This document shows positions 52,070-60,697 of a DNA stretch of 64,000 nt, one piece after another (the first letter of the stretch is position 1; the number at the start of each line of letters is the position of its first letter). Source of the stretch: Lachnospiraceae bacterium 3-1 (GTDB taxonomy: Bacteria; Bacillota; Clostridia; Lachnospirales; Lachnospiraceae); assembly GCA_000403255.2 (NCBI GenBank), contig KE159571.1:468111-532110 (forward strand). The letters run 5' to 3'. Under the pieces are notes generated by a model, which was given only the letters and a program-made list of their open reading frames with translations, did not search any database and was not told the origin of the DNA. The position numbers and the translations under genes are program-made.

Positions 52070-52282
52070 TCAAAAGAGATTGCTGTCATCAAAATGCTCC
52101 ATAATATCCTCTACCCTGCAGTGCAGGATGTTGCAGAGCCTGTCTATCGTATTCACTTCCACATTCATGTTGTGTCTTAACCTGTTAAGCTGCGAGCGGT
52201 TGATATTGTAATGCGTGTACAGGTCATACTGCGTCACGCCTTTTTCCTTCATGGTTTCCCATAGTCGGTCGTATGTTATCAT
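52070..52282 (-). CDS. small XRE-type HTH regulator (70 aa)
   Basis: MITYDRLWETMKEKGVTQYD, then LYTHYNINRSQLNRLRHNMN, VNTIDRLCNILHCRVEDIME: a single HTH domain with the recognition helix at ~29-40. It is closely patterned on the gene at 116-331. A long purine-rich sequence (GGCGGGAAACAGC) precedes the ATG. It could regulate the Rpn gene downstream or the divergent gene at 52399. Confidence 0.85.
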   Translation of the reverse strand: MITYDRLWETMKEKGVTQYDLYTHYNINRSQLNRLRHNMNVEVNTIDRLCNILHCRVEDIMEHFDDSNLF

Positions 52283-52398
52283 GCTGTTTCCCGCCTTTAT
52301 TCAAATGCTGCTTGTATTACTTCTATTATCCATGTAAAATAATTGGAACAATAGTGTGTATATAATGACACTATAAAATACAGAAGGGTGGGAAGATA

Positions 52399-52851
52399 AT
52401 GCGGGAAAAGATTTGGAAAAAGATATGGTATTTTCTGATTGCTGTAGCGCTGGTATGCGCGGTTCTGTATGGAGTGAGGAAATATCCAGAATGGAAGGAA
52501 GCGCATTCAGGAGTGCCTGATGTAGTAAGCAGCTTTTCTATGAACAATGACCATCATCTAAATGTGGCTGCCAACAGCAGCCGGATTGAGGATAAGGAGG
52601 AATTTGCAAGAGAGATTATCCATATGTGCCAGGACAATTCGTTTCATTCTATCCGATTCTCGACAGATGTGAACGGCTATCCATCGGAGCTGGATATTAC
52701 GGTGTATCTGAACGGAAAAGACGTGGAAAAGGGGAAATCGGTCTGTGAGATTGAATTTTCTACGGGCGACTTTCAGAAAGGTTACGATATAAAAAATGAT
52801 GCGTATAAATTCCATCTCTATCTGGATGGGAAGGAAATTGACTTTTACTGA
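52399..52851 (+). CDS. hypothetical membrane-anchored protein
   Basis: 150 residues. One N-terminal helix (IWYFLIAVALVCAVLYGV) preceded by Arg/Lys, so anchored with the rest outside. The outer part is beta-rich (HHLNVAANSSRIEDKEEFAR, SIRFSTDVNGYPSELDITVY, YKFHLYLDGKEIDFY). GAAGGGTGGG lies eight bases before the ATG, after a TATAATGACAC segment that may be the -10. Family not recognised. A hairpin follows the stop. Confidence 0.7.
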   Translation: MREKIWKKIWYFLIAVALVCAVLYGVRKYPEWKEAHSGVPDVVSSFSMNNDHHLNVAANSSRIEDKEEFAREIIHMCQDNSFHSIRFSTDVNGYPSELDITVYLNGKDVEKGKSVCEIEFSTGDFQKGYDIKNDAYKFHLYLDGKEIDFY

Positions 52852-52875
52852 TTTGGAAGAGAGAGGATTGTGGCA

Positions 52876-52905
52876 GAAGGATTTCCCGTAAAAGGGAATC
52901 CTTCC
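52876..52905. terminator. hairpin between the hypothetical and relaxase genes
   Basis: GAAGGATTTCCC pairs with GGGAATCCTTC (one bulged T) around GTAAAA. No strong T-run; it lies between convergent genes. Confidence 0.55.
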
Positions 52906-52935
52906 GACGATAATTGTGACAGCAGCATATCATTT

Positions 52936-54405
52936 TCAGGATATATCCGTGCTTTTCTGCTTTTCGGTCTGTCTGCCGTGTGTCTGTCCTAAGATTATAT
53001 CTACATTAGAGCAGACAGTATGCAGTTCTTTTTGATAATCATGGTAATAATGGTATTTATTCCGCGCCTCTTTTTTCTTCTGCAGCAGGCGTTCCTTTTC
53101 TGCTTTCAGCAGCTTCATGGAGGGAAGTTTGCCATCGGCAGAATGTTCTTTCAGAAATTTCCTTGCGGTTTCATAAAGGGTTATCTCTGCAGAATGTTCT
53201 TTTCGGAACTGCCCTTTGGGTTTCGATTTACAAAACTGTTGATAGACAGATTTATTTGCAAGGTACTGGTCGGTATAATGGATCTGCTCATTTATTCCAC
53301 GGAGTTTATCTTCAATTGACTTCAAGTCCTTTCTGGAACTGGAAGCCTGCTTCTTAATATCCGAAAAAGAATCTTCCAGTGTTGGAGCAGCTTTCGAAGG
53401 TATTGGTGATTTTATTTCTGCCTTATATTCCTTCGGGATTATCTGCTTCTTTTCTGATTCCTGTTCTTTCGCATTTATCTCAAATAAGCTCAAAAGATAA
53501 TCTTCTTTATAATGTGTGCCGAGCATCCTTCCGGTTATATATTTGTTGCGTTCCGGGTGATGATAGCTGAACCTGCCCTGGCTGACTTTCAATTTGATAT
53601 TATATTTTTCTAAAAGTAATCTCTGAAAATCTTCCTGACTACGGGAACGGCTGGCAGTATCTTCGATTGCAGACCGTAAAATTTCTTTTTGAGTCTGAAA
53701 CTCTGTTTTCCGTGGAATAAGGTCGTCTGCAAAAATCTGTATGTTACGTTCATTCAGTTTCTTCTGCCCTCTGCGCTTCGCATGATATTCCCAGTCTGTG
53801 ATTTTCTTTTCTGCAGGAGTAAGGAGGTCTACTTGGTGCAGATGTTCCCGGCGGCACATATCCATAAGGGATTGCTTTAAGTGGATAAGGTAATCTTTGG
53901 ATACATGGTGTTTGTATCCGGCGTGGGAATCACAGGTGCGCTCCATGAAGTCTTGACGTTCCACATCGTATTTCCGCAGGCTGTTGATTACGATATGTAC
54001 GTGAATGTTGCCGCTTTCATTATGTCCATCCATATGTGTGCAGACTAACGCCTGATGGCCGGGAAAATTTTTCTTTGCATATTCTATTCCAAGCTGCTGC
54101 GCTCGTTCCCCAGTCAATCCATTTTCTGTTGCGTCCTTCGGAACGAAACTGATGATGTAATGGTGGGATTTGATTTCATCATAAGATTTGTTTTTGTGAT
54201 ACAGGGTGTTTGGCTCCCGGCACTTCATGTCAAACGTAAAGGGGTCGCAGTTTATGCCGTCCATAAAATATTCCTTGCGTGGGATTAACTCACCATTTTC
54301 ATTAAGTATTGGTTTGTTAGTAGATTCGTCATACTGGAACATGAGATAACGCTGTGCCTCCTCATAGTCAGCGTTTTTATTCGCTATGTGTTTCAGTATT
54401 GCCAT
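52936..54405 (-). CDS. mobilization relaxase (MobA/VirD2-type), copy B, intact
   Basis: 489 residues. N-terminal HUH domain: MAILKHIANKNADYEEAQRY with the candidate Tyr nucleophiles, SHHYIISFVPKD, and VCTHMDGHNESGNIHVHIVI with the His triad. It then runs through YDVERQDFMERTCDSHAGYK without the frameshift seen in copy A. The C-terminal half is a basic coiled coil (LKAEKERLLQKKKEARNKYH). It nicks oriT at 54995-55059 together with MobC, whose gene overlaps its start. Being intact, it could also act on oriT copy A, whose core differs by one base. Confidence 0.92.
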   Translation of the reverse strand: MAILKHIANKNADYEEAQRYLMFQYDESTNKPILNENGELIPRKEYFMDGINCDPFTFDMKCREPNTLYHKNKSYDEIKSHHYIISFVPKDATENGLTGERAQQLGIEYAKKNFPGHQALVCTHMDGHNESGNIHVHIVINSLRKYDVERQDFMERTCDSHAGYKHHVSKDYLIHLKQSLMDMCRREHLHQVDLLTPAEKKITDWEYHAKRRGQKKLNERNIQIFADDLIPRKTEFQTQKEILRSAIEDTASRSRSQEDFQRLLLEKYNIKLKVSQGRFSYHHPERNKYITGRMLGTHYKEDYLLSLFEINAKEQESEKKQIIPKEYKAEIKSPIPSKAAPTLEDSFSDIKKQASSSRKDLKSIEDKLRGINEQIHYTDQYLANKSVYQQFCKSKPKGQFRKEHSAEITLYETARKFLKEHSADGKLPSMKLLKAEKERLLQKKKEARNKYHYYHDYQKELHTVCSNVDIILGQTHGRQTEKQKSTDIS

Positions 54406-54793
54406 CCAGGTTACCAGTGGCGGCAGAGTGGAAATCTCCCGCCATCTTCAAGACTTCATATTTCATTTCATAGATTTTGGCCACGCTCTGGTCGATTGCC
54501 TTACGCATTCGCTGTGAATGGATGCCGCCGCTGTTGAAATGTCTTGCAATCTGGTTTAAGTTGCTCCCGATTTTTCCAAACTTTGCAATCAGTCTTTTCA
54601 GTTCCGGCAGGTCTGCCACAATCTCATATTTTGCAATTACCTTTTGCTTCATAATCTGTTTCCTTGCAAACTCTGCCAGTGGGAGATTTGCGGCTTTTGC
54701 GTTTTCAGATATAATTTCATATTCTATGTCTGTGAGACGGAGCATAATCTGATGTTTATGCTGTAGTTCTTTCTCCTTTTTTGGTCTTGCCAT
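54377..54793 (-). CDS. mobC: MobC-type relaxosome accessory protein, copy B
   Basis: 138 residues, very similar to copy A at 29144: KHQIMLRLTDIEYEIISENA, KAANLPLAEFARKQI, DLPELKRLIAKFGKIGSNLN, QIARHFNSGGIH. Ribbon-helix-helix N-terminus and MobC C-terminus. Its 3' end overlaps the relaxase start by 29 bases, the same overlap as in copy A, so the module is conserved as a unit. ATG preceded by GAAAGGGACT. Confidence 0.92.
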   Translation of the reverse strand: MARPKKEKELQHKHQIMLRLTDIEYEIISENAKAANLPLAEFARKQIMKQKVIAKYEIVADLPELKRLIAKFGKIGSNLNQIARHFNSGGIHSQRMRKAIDQSVAKIYEMKYEVLKMAGDFHSAATGNLDGNTETHSE

Positions 54794-54904
54794 TCCATAG
54801 TCCCTTTCTCTAAAAAAATGTTCTCATAATATAAGCCGATTAGGAAGGAATAGTGGGAAATGAAAAAAGACTTTTTGGAAAAATATTTATTTTTTCTCCG
54901 TGAT

Positions 54905-55059
54905 TGGGACTATCTGATGCGACTATTTACAATAGGAGCTAATCTGCATATTTGGGAAATACGCCAGAACCGAGGGTATGGGGAGTGGAATCCTCCATCA
55001 AGTTTGCCGGGTAAGCAAAATCCACGAAGTGGGTTTTGAGTAACTCTGGCGAAACTTGC
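54905..55059. other. origin of transfer (oriT), copy B
   Basis: The core 54995-55059 differs from 29855-29919 at one of 65 bases. Same paired arms CAAGTTTGCC / GGCGAAACTTG and hairpin AAAATCCAC / GTGGGTTTT. Upstream flank (GGGACTATCTGATGCGACTA...CGCCAGAACCGAGGG) also parallels copy A. A 15-bp tandem pair of GCCCTTACGATTCCT follows at 55058-55087. Confidence 0.7.
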
Positions 55060-55087
55060 CCTTACGATTCCTGCCCTTACGATTCCT
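55058..55087. repeat. 15-bp tandem duplication
   Basis: GCCCTTACGATTCCT occurs twice in direct tandem, next to oriT copy B. No role is evident. Confidence 0.7.
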
Positions 55088-55204
55088 GCCTTTGGTAAAA
55101 GGGTTAAAAAACAAAATATGAATTTATTAAATTAGCAATTATGTGGGATATGCGCTTTATATTCCACATAAGAGTTTGTGAAAAACAGGAATACACACAT
55201 AATT

Positions 55205-56060
55205 TTATAAAGTACGATTTTTATATCTTCTATATTCAGATGGACTTAGATGAAATTCTTTTTTAAAGGTTCTGATAAAAGATTCCGGATTCGCATATCC
55301 AACAGTATCACTAATCTGAGTAATCGTATAATTGCTGCTTAAGAGCAGATGTTTCAAGTGTAAAAGAATATTTACGCATAAGATAAGCGAACAGCATAGT
55401 AAGAATTCCTATCAGAATCTGATCGCTATAGTTATCAGGGGTTATCCATTCTTCACACATTTCCAGAAATTTATTTTTTATAAACTGATCGTCTCCAGAA
55501 TGAAAAGCGATATATTGAAATTGATTGGATTCATATAAACTGCTGGAGAAAAACTCACTCAGAAGATCGTTTCCATAAATTAAAGGTGAAAACATATGCT
55601 GGAACGTGCTACGCCGTAATAAAATATTGATAACGAGACTGTTATCATCAAATACTTCCATTGTATGAAAGGTATTTGGAGAGATAAAGATAAAATCTCC
55701 TTCGTGAAACTGGTGCGTATCAAGTCCGATTGCCTGTACGCATCTTCCGGAAAGAACATAAACAATTTCAAAGAAAACATGTTTATGCAAGAAAGCGGGG
55801 GTGTAGCGGTTGTGTTTGCTGAAAAACACACTCTGATGAGCATTTTTATCAAAATATTCCTGGTCATCCATGATATGAGGTATTAATTCAGGGGATATTT
55901 CCGGAACAATAAGGCGGCGTCTTTTAACATCATCTGTATTAATTCCAGATAAAAAATTTTTTAGGTTTAAAGAATCATGCCTTGCTTCATAATAGGTCTT
56001 ATAAAATTTTTCATCATCTTTCATTTCATATAATTTTTCTAAAATGGATTTTTTAGACAT
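55205..56060 (-). pseudogene. AraC-family regulator with deleted DNA-binding region
   Basis: The cupin sensor is complete (SVFFSKHNRYTPAFLHKHVF, FEIVYVLSGRCVQAIG, HQFHEGDFIFISPNTFHTME), followed by the linker to ~FTLETSALKQQLYDY and TAG at 55311. In another frame the end of an AraC HTH continues: LLSSNYTITQISDTVGYANP, then ESFIRTFKKEFHLSPSEYRR, YKNRTL, TAA at 55205. The first HTH helix bundle, roughly 60 residues, is missing at the junction near 55340. It once controlled the GPH transporter / GH78 genes divergently transcribed from it. GGAGG precedes its ATG. Confidence 0.85.
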
Positions 56061-56515
56061 TGGTATTTCCTCCCTGTGTTATTGTGCAAACTGCACAAAT
56101 ATTTGCTTTCATGCATTTAAAATGAAGATAGAAAAATTGACATTTTTTGTTTTTTCGGTAATTGTATAAAAAATGCTTGGAGAGGATGAGCATTTTCCTG
56201 TGTTCTTTTTTGATAAATTGTATATGCTTATTAATAAAATTATTGTATTTTTGGAGATATTTAATCAAAATACAAGTATAGCAGTACATAAATTGTTACA
56301 TATATTTGCTGTAAAGAGCTGTAATGGTTATTTTGAGTATTGTATTTTTATTTTACTAACATGACAAAAAATGTCAATAGAATAGGGCGATTTTCCCAAT
56401 TAAAATTATATAAAATCTGTCATATAATGTCATTAACACAAGGGAAATGAAAAAACAATGACTGGTCGAATTTTGTTTCTGGTGTCGAGAAAGAGTACCT
56501 AGAGGAGGAATGGAA
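56061..56515. other. divergent intergenic region with promoters
   Basis: AT-rich space between the AraC remnant and the GPH transporter remnant. Contains ribosome-binding sites on both sides (GGAGG). ATATAAAATCTGTCATATAATG near 56409-56430 offers a -10-like CATATAAT hexamer. I see no gene or RNA element here. Confidence 0.4.
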
Positions 56516-56982
56516 ATGAGTAATGCCTTAGTTTCTAATAAGTCAATGACAGGAGCATTGTATAAACAGCGATTCGGGTATGGACTTGGCGATTTTGCAT
56601 GTAACTTAATATGGCAGGTCATTAGTTTGTACTTATTGTATTTTTATACAGATATTATGAAACTGGATGCGAAGGCGATTGCAGCGATGTTCATCGTGTG
56701 CAGGGTAATTGACGGTATCACAGACTTGTTGGTTGGTTTTGCCATAAGGTATGGACACAGGAATCCTTCCCATCGGAAGTGCGTGCGTCTATGCAAGGAT
56801 TTATCAATGGATTTTCAAGATTCTGCTGTGGATTATTTGCATTGATCACTCCGTGGCTGGTTGCGGGGGAACGTATCCAGATGACAATGTTCGGATTTGC
56901 CGGTATTGTTCTGATTAGTGCGGTGGCAGGTACAATTATGATCCGGCTTCAGAAGAAATATGGAATCGGGCAGATGGAATAA
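56516..56982 (+). pseudogene. GPH-family sugar:cation symporter with large internal deletion
   Basis: The N-terminal ~75 residues are a normal MelB/GPH start: YKQRFGYGLGDFACNLIWQV, SLYLLYFYTDIMKL, MFIVCRVIDGITDLLVGFAI. The sequence then jumps, in another frame, to the C-terminal end: SEVRASMQGFINGFSRFCCG, LFALITPWLVAGERIQMTMF, AVAGTIMIRLQKKYGIGQ. A ~450-residue transporter has lost about 300 residues between ~56745 and 56775. It imported a glycoside, probably the substrate of the GH78 gene. Confidence 0.85.
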
Positions 56983-57018
56983 ATAAAGTAAGATAATAAG
57001 GATAAGGAGAGAAGGATT

Positions 57019-57459
57019 ATGGCTATTACAAACAGTATGGAAAATTTTGAGATGATCGTGAATGATGACTTCATTAAGAAAGCGGATGCATTGATACCGG
57101 AGCTGATCAAAACAGAAGTTACGCCAAAACAGATTGTAACAATTGAGCCGGACGGAGACAATTACAAAGCAGTATTCAAGTCCGATATAGAAGAATTGAA
57201 AAATATCGAAATGGGAAGGGATGACAGGGTAGTGCTGGATTTTGGAAACCATAACGTAGGATATGTAAAGTTTCGCATTGCTTCAGCAGGCAGCCCGCCG
57301 GATGCGCCGGCTTACATACGTATCAAATTTGGTGAAATTCCCGTAGAGATTGTGGAAAACTCCGGGGAATATAACGGAGATATCGGAAAGGGCTGGATTC
57401 AGGAAGAATTTTTGCACATTGACATTTTGCCATATGACTGTGTAAATAAGCAGGAGTGA
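57019..57459 (+). pseudogene. N-terminal fragment of a GH78-type (alpha-L-rhamnosidase-like) enzyme
   Basis: 146 codons: SMENFEMIVNDDFIKKADAL, VVLDFGNHNVGYVKFRIASA, GSPPDAPAYIRIKFGEIPVE, then KGWIQEEFLHIDILP. This resembles the beta-sandwich region ahead of the catalytic barrel in family 78 hydrolases. After ILP it reads YDCVNKQE and stops; the (alpha/alpha)6 catalytic domain is absent. AAGGAGAGAAGG precedes the ATG. With the AraC and transporter remnants it marks a lost plant-glycoside utilisation operon. Confidence 0.65.
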
Positions 57460-57493
57460 ATTATAGTGTGAATATAAATACAAAAAAGTCAAA

Positions 57494-57557
57494 AAGGAAG
57501 CTGCCGCTTCACCATTTTTTAATCGTTAAAGTGACAGCTCCTTATTTCTTTTTGTAA
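57494..57557 (+). terminator. terminator after the GH78 fragment
   Basis: AAGGAAGCTG pairs with CAGCTCCTT (one bulge) around a loop with an inner TCAC/GTGA pair, followed by ATTTCTTTTTG. The ~105 bp after it, up to the LytTR gene end, hold nothing recognisable. Confidence 0.6.
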
Positions 57558-57662
57558 ATACGGAGTATTTTATAACCATCCTGTTGCGGAGAGGACAAAG
57601 TAGCATACTTGCACTGCTTTTCCTGACTTTTTTGTCAAAGGCGATAAAAGGCTGAAGAAGCG

Positions 57663-58427
57663 TCAGATATTGATCTTCGCATACCGCCCCTTTAGAAGCG
57701 CCACCAGTTCCGCGTATTTTTCCCGGCTGAGCAGTATCTCTCCCTCGTAGTCTTTAAAACGAATCGTATAAATTTTTGCGTCATTGTCCGCCCGGACCGC
57801 CGCCACCTGGGACAGATTGACGATGAAGGATTGATAACAGCGATAGAACCCACAGCCCTCCAGCATCTCCTCCAGTTGATTCATGGTGTACCCCAGCAGG
57901 GAGATCTCCTGTCCATCGGTGGTGACGATGTGGTTCTTCCGGTTACTGCGTTCAATAAAAAGAATATCGCTGAGCCGGGTTAATTGATAGCCGCTGCGGG
58001 TCTTAATCATGATACTGCGGTTAGATACCTCCCGCTTCGCCTGCTGGAGATCGAACACGTAGCGCAGCCGATTAACCAGCGATTGGAGCGCCAAGGGATC
58101 AAAGGGTGTCAGCAGATACCCGGCGCATTGGCAGCGGAAGGCATTGAACGCCCATTCTTCTGAGCCGGAATAGACCACCACCTGAATATGGGGATGGCTC
58201 TGCCCCAAAACGGCAGCCAAATATTCCCCCACGCCGGTGGTGCGGGGGTCGGCTGGCTGATGGTTGGCAAATATGACGTCTACATCATTGGACTGGACGA
58301 ACGCGACGGCCTCCGTAGAATTCTGCGCCGTCCCGACCACCCGAAAGCATTGGAAAGCGTGCAGCATGACTGCCAGTTCGCCTCGCAGATTCTGGTCGCT
58401 TTCCACCAACAGGACTTTCATCTCCAT
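57663..58427 (-). CDS. LytTR-family response regulator with degenerate receiver
   Basis: 254 residues. N-terminal receiver fold (~1-115: MEMKVLLVESDQNLRGELAV, VDVIFANHQPAD, VVVYSGSEEWAFNAF, CAGYLLTPFDP), C-terminal LytTR domain (~145-250: MIKTRSGYQLTRLSDILFIE, GFYRCYQSFIVNLSQVAAVR). The phospho-acceptor Asp is replaced by Asn55 and the conserved Lys by Thr107, so classical phosphorylation is unlikely and a pseudo-receiver is expected. GGGGAGGGG precedes the start. It is the last gene of the minus-strand GC-rich operon and presumably controls it. Confidence 0.88.
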   Translation of the reverse strand: MEMKVLLVESDQNLRGELAVMLHAFQCFRVVGTAQNSTEAVAFVQSNDVDVIFANHQPADPRTTGVGEYLAAVLGQSHPHIQVVVYSGSEEWAFNAFRCQCAGYLLTPFDPLALQSLVNRLRYVFDLQQAKREVSNRSIMIKTRSGYQLTRLSDILFIERSNRKNHIVTTDGQEISLLGYTMNQLEEMLEGCGFYRCYQSFIVNLSQVAAVRADNDAKIYTIRFKDYEGEILLSREKYAELVALLKGRYAKINI

Positions 58428-58447
58428 GATCCGCCCCTCCCCGCTTT

Positions 58448-58927
58448 TTATTCTGCCTGACCAACAGCCCGGAACGCCTGCTCCAATGCCTTGGAATCGC
58501 CCTCATAGAAGTCCAGCAGCAGCGCAAAAGGCCCGTTGGGGACTGGGTTCATGATGCTTCCGGCTCCGTAGAAGTCAATGAACCCCTCTGCCTTCAAACT
58601 CTTGTAAGAGGTCTCCTCCATGCTGCCCTCTTTCAGGTTGTCCACATCCCACCAATAAAATTCAGCGCCGTTGGAAACCTTCACAGCGATGGTGCATAAG
58701 CCATCCGCCGACAGGGTGATCAGGTTGGTTGTTTCTATGAGACCCTGCCCCTCCAACTCCGCCAGGACCTCATCCATGGTCATATCCCAGATGGGGGCAT
58801 CGGGGTCCTCCCCTTCGCCTATGAGCTGGGCGGGTGGGACGAACTCCGGCAATGCCGCCACATAGGCCAGCACCGCACCGAAGCCCAACACCAGCAGGAT
58901 GGAAAAAAAGATGGTAAAGCGTTTCAT
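58448..58927 (-). CDS. small exported or membrane-anchored protein
   Basis: 159 residues. One N-terminal hydrophobic helix (FTIFFSILLVLGFGAVLAYV) acts as signal or anchor; no lipobox. Mature part: WDMTMDEVLAELEGQGLIET, GAEFYWWDVDNLKEGSMEET, YGAGSIMNPVPNGPFALLLD, FYEGDSKALEQAF. Its start overlaps the stop of the ABC gene upstream (ATGA). It shares a plan with the lipoprotein at 62523: short signal, '(Y/M)DE(V/M)...L...G.I', 'WWD', and a Gly/Phe-rich end. Function unknown; an accessory or substrate-binding part of the exporter pair is possible. Confidence 0.7.
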   Translation of the reverse strand: MKRFTIFFSILLVLGFGAVLAYVAALPEFVPPAQLIGEGEDPDAPIWDMTMDEVLAELEGQGLIETTNLITLSADGLCTIAVKVSNGAEFYWWDVDNLKEGSMEETSYKSLKAEGFIDFYGAGSIMNPVPNGPFALLLDFYEGDSKALEQAFRAVGQAE

Positions 58928-60696
58928 CGGCTAACCTCCTCTCCCGCCAGGGCGTAGCCCTGGAGCTGCAAATAGGCGCGGTAAGTGGGACTGGTTCCCA
59001 GCAGCTCCTTATGGTTGCCCGCCGCTTCCAGGGACCCCTCGTTGAGAACGATAATATGATCCGCTTCCATTACTGATCGCATGTCGTGGGCAACCACTAC
59101 GATGGTTCGGTTCTTCATGTGTTCCCGGACGGTGCGGAAGATGGTCATGTCGCTCTTGTGGTCCAGACTGGCCCCGGCTTCATCCATCAGCAGGTAATCC
59201 GGGTTGGACATCAGCATCCGGGCAATAGCCACTCGCTGGCGCTGCCCGCCGGAGAGCAGTGCCCCACCCATGCCCACATCGGAATCATATCCCTGGGGCA
59301 GCTGGCGGATAAAACCGTCCGCGTCCGCCAGCCTTGCGGCCCCGGCAATAGCTTCATCTGATATTTCCCCTGTTGCACCATAGGCTATATTATCACGGAC
59401 AGAACCGGAGAACAAGGGGTTATGCTGGAGGACACAGCCGAACCGACGGCGCAGCTGTGCCAGCTTCACCTCATCCACAGCGGTTTTCCCCAACCATACC
59501 CGGCCGCTGTCCGGCGAGTAGATGCCCTGGAGCAGCTTGAGAAGTGTGGACTTGCCGGAGCCGTTGCTGCCGATAATGGCGGTGGTTTTCCCAGCGGGGA
59601 TGGTAAGGCTCAGATCGTGAAGCACCGGCTGCTGGGGAACATACCCGAAGCTGACCCGGTCCAGTACGATATCCTGCTCCGGCTGGCTCTCTGGCAGGTC
59701 GTACCCGTCCTCCAGATCCTCCTCCGGCCCCTCCTGGAGAACGCCCACGTACTGCATAGCGCCCTGTGTGCCCTTGAGGGTCTGGTAGTGAGTCAAGACC
59801 TCCGCCTGATACTGGTCCACCCTTCCCTTATAGGTGGTAAAGTCATTGATCCCCGTATCCGGCATCTGGCCCTTGCGGATCATGTCGGAACCGAACAGAG
59901 CGATGACAATACTGCCGATGGAGGTATACAGCGTATTGGAGAACACCTGCAAAACCTCCATAAAGGCGTAATAGACATCCGCCCGGTACCGTTCGTCAAT
60001 GGCCCGCAGCCCTGCCTCTGTTTCCATATCCTCTATAGCCTGTGCCTTGACGTGCTTGGCGGCGGAAATATGCTCGGAGAAGAACTCCGTCATGGTATTC
60101 AGGCTCTCGTACCGCCGCAGCATCATACGGTACTGCAACTGGCCCACCAGGGCGAACACGCCGATGGCCAGAGGAACCAGCAGCAGCATATAGGCGGAGA
60201 GCTTCGCATTGAACCGCGCCATCTCCACGCAGCAGCGGACAAAGCCATAAACAGAAGCCACAGTGGAGAAGATCATATGGATCACCGCGCTGGCCTGGGT
60301 AATATCGTTGACCACGCCGGAGATCAGGGACGAGGGCTGGCGCCGCTCCACCTCCCGCATGGGAAGGTGGAGGATCTTGTCCCACAGCAGTTTCCTGGTC
60401 CGGAGGGTAACCTTCTGGATGCCGTACTCGCCGCAAATATTGCTTCCCATGGAGATGGCGGCATTGAGAACGGTCAGCAGGGCATAGCCGATAATAACGC
60501 TGTTGTAAAGCTCGCCCTTATTGATCCGGATAACATACTTGGAGATTGCCAGGAAGACCTCAGTGTTGATGAGACTGAACGCCAGGGAGGCAATAAAGAG
60601 CCACCAGGGGATGGGGAAGCGGGTATAGAATGTGATATAGGAGCGGAAAGAGAATTTTTCCTTTTTCTGCTCCCTACCCTTGCCGTTGTGTATCAT
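58924..60696 (-). CDS. ABC exporter half-transporter (permease-ATPase fusion) 1
   Basis: 590 residues. Six-helix membrane domain (~20-310: FPIPWWLFIASLAFSLINTE, LLVPLAIGVFALVGQLQYRM), then an ATPase domain with Walker A AIIGSNGSGKSTLLKLLQGI at ~370, Q-loop CVLQHNPLFSG, signature LSGGQRQRVAIARMLMSNPD and Walker B YLLMDEAGASLDHKSD with catalytic Glu. The start lies one base after the stop of the other half-transporter gene. Together they should form a heterodimeric type IV exporter for a peptide, lipid or drug; the substrate is unknown. Confidence 0.9.
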   Translation of the reverse strand: MIHNGKGREQKKEKFSFRSYITFYTRFPIPWWLFIASLAFSLINTEVFLAISKYVIRINKGELYNSVIIGYALLTVLNAAISMGSNICGEYGIQKVTLRTRKLLWDKILHLPMREVERRQPSSLISGVVNDITQASAVIHMIFSTVASVYGFVRCCVEMARFNAKLSAYMLLLVPLAIGVFALVGQLQYRMMLRRYESLNTMTEFFSEHISAAKHVKAQAIEDMETEAGLRAIDERYRADVYYAFMEVLQVFSNTLYTSIGSIVIALFGSDMIRKGQMPDTGINDFTTYKGRVDQYQAEVLTHYQTLKGTQGAMQYVGVLQEGPEEDLEDGYDLPESQPEQDIVLDRVSFGYVPQQPVLHDLSLTIPAGKTTAIIGSNGSGKSTLLKLLQGIYSPDSGRVWLGKTAVDEVKLAQLRRRFGCVLQHNPLFSGSVRDNIAYGATGEISDEAIAGAARLADADGFIRQLPQGYDSDVGMGGALLSGGQRQRVAIARMLMSNPDYLLMDEAGASLDHKSDMTIFRTVREHMKNRTIVVVAHDMRSVMEADHIIVLNEGSLEAAGNHKELLGTSPTYRAYLQLQGYALAGEEVSR

Positions 60697-60697
60697 A

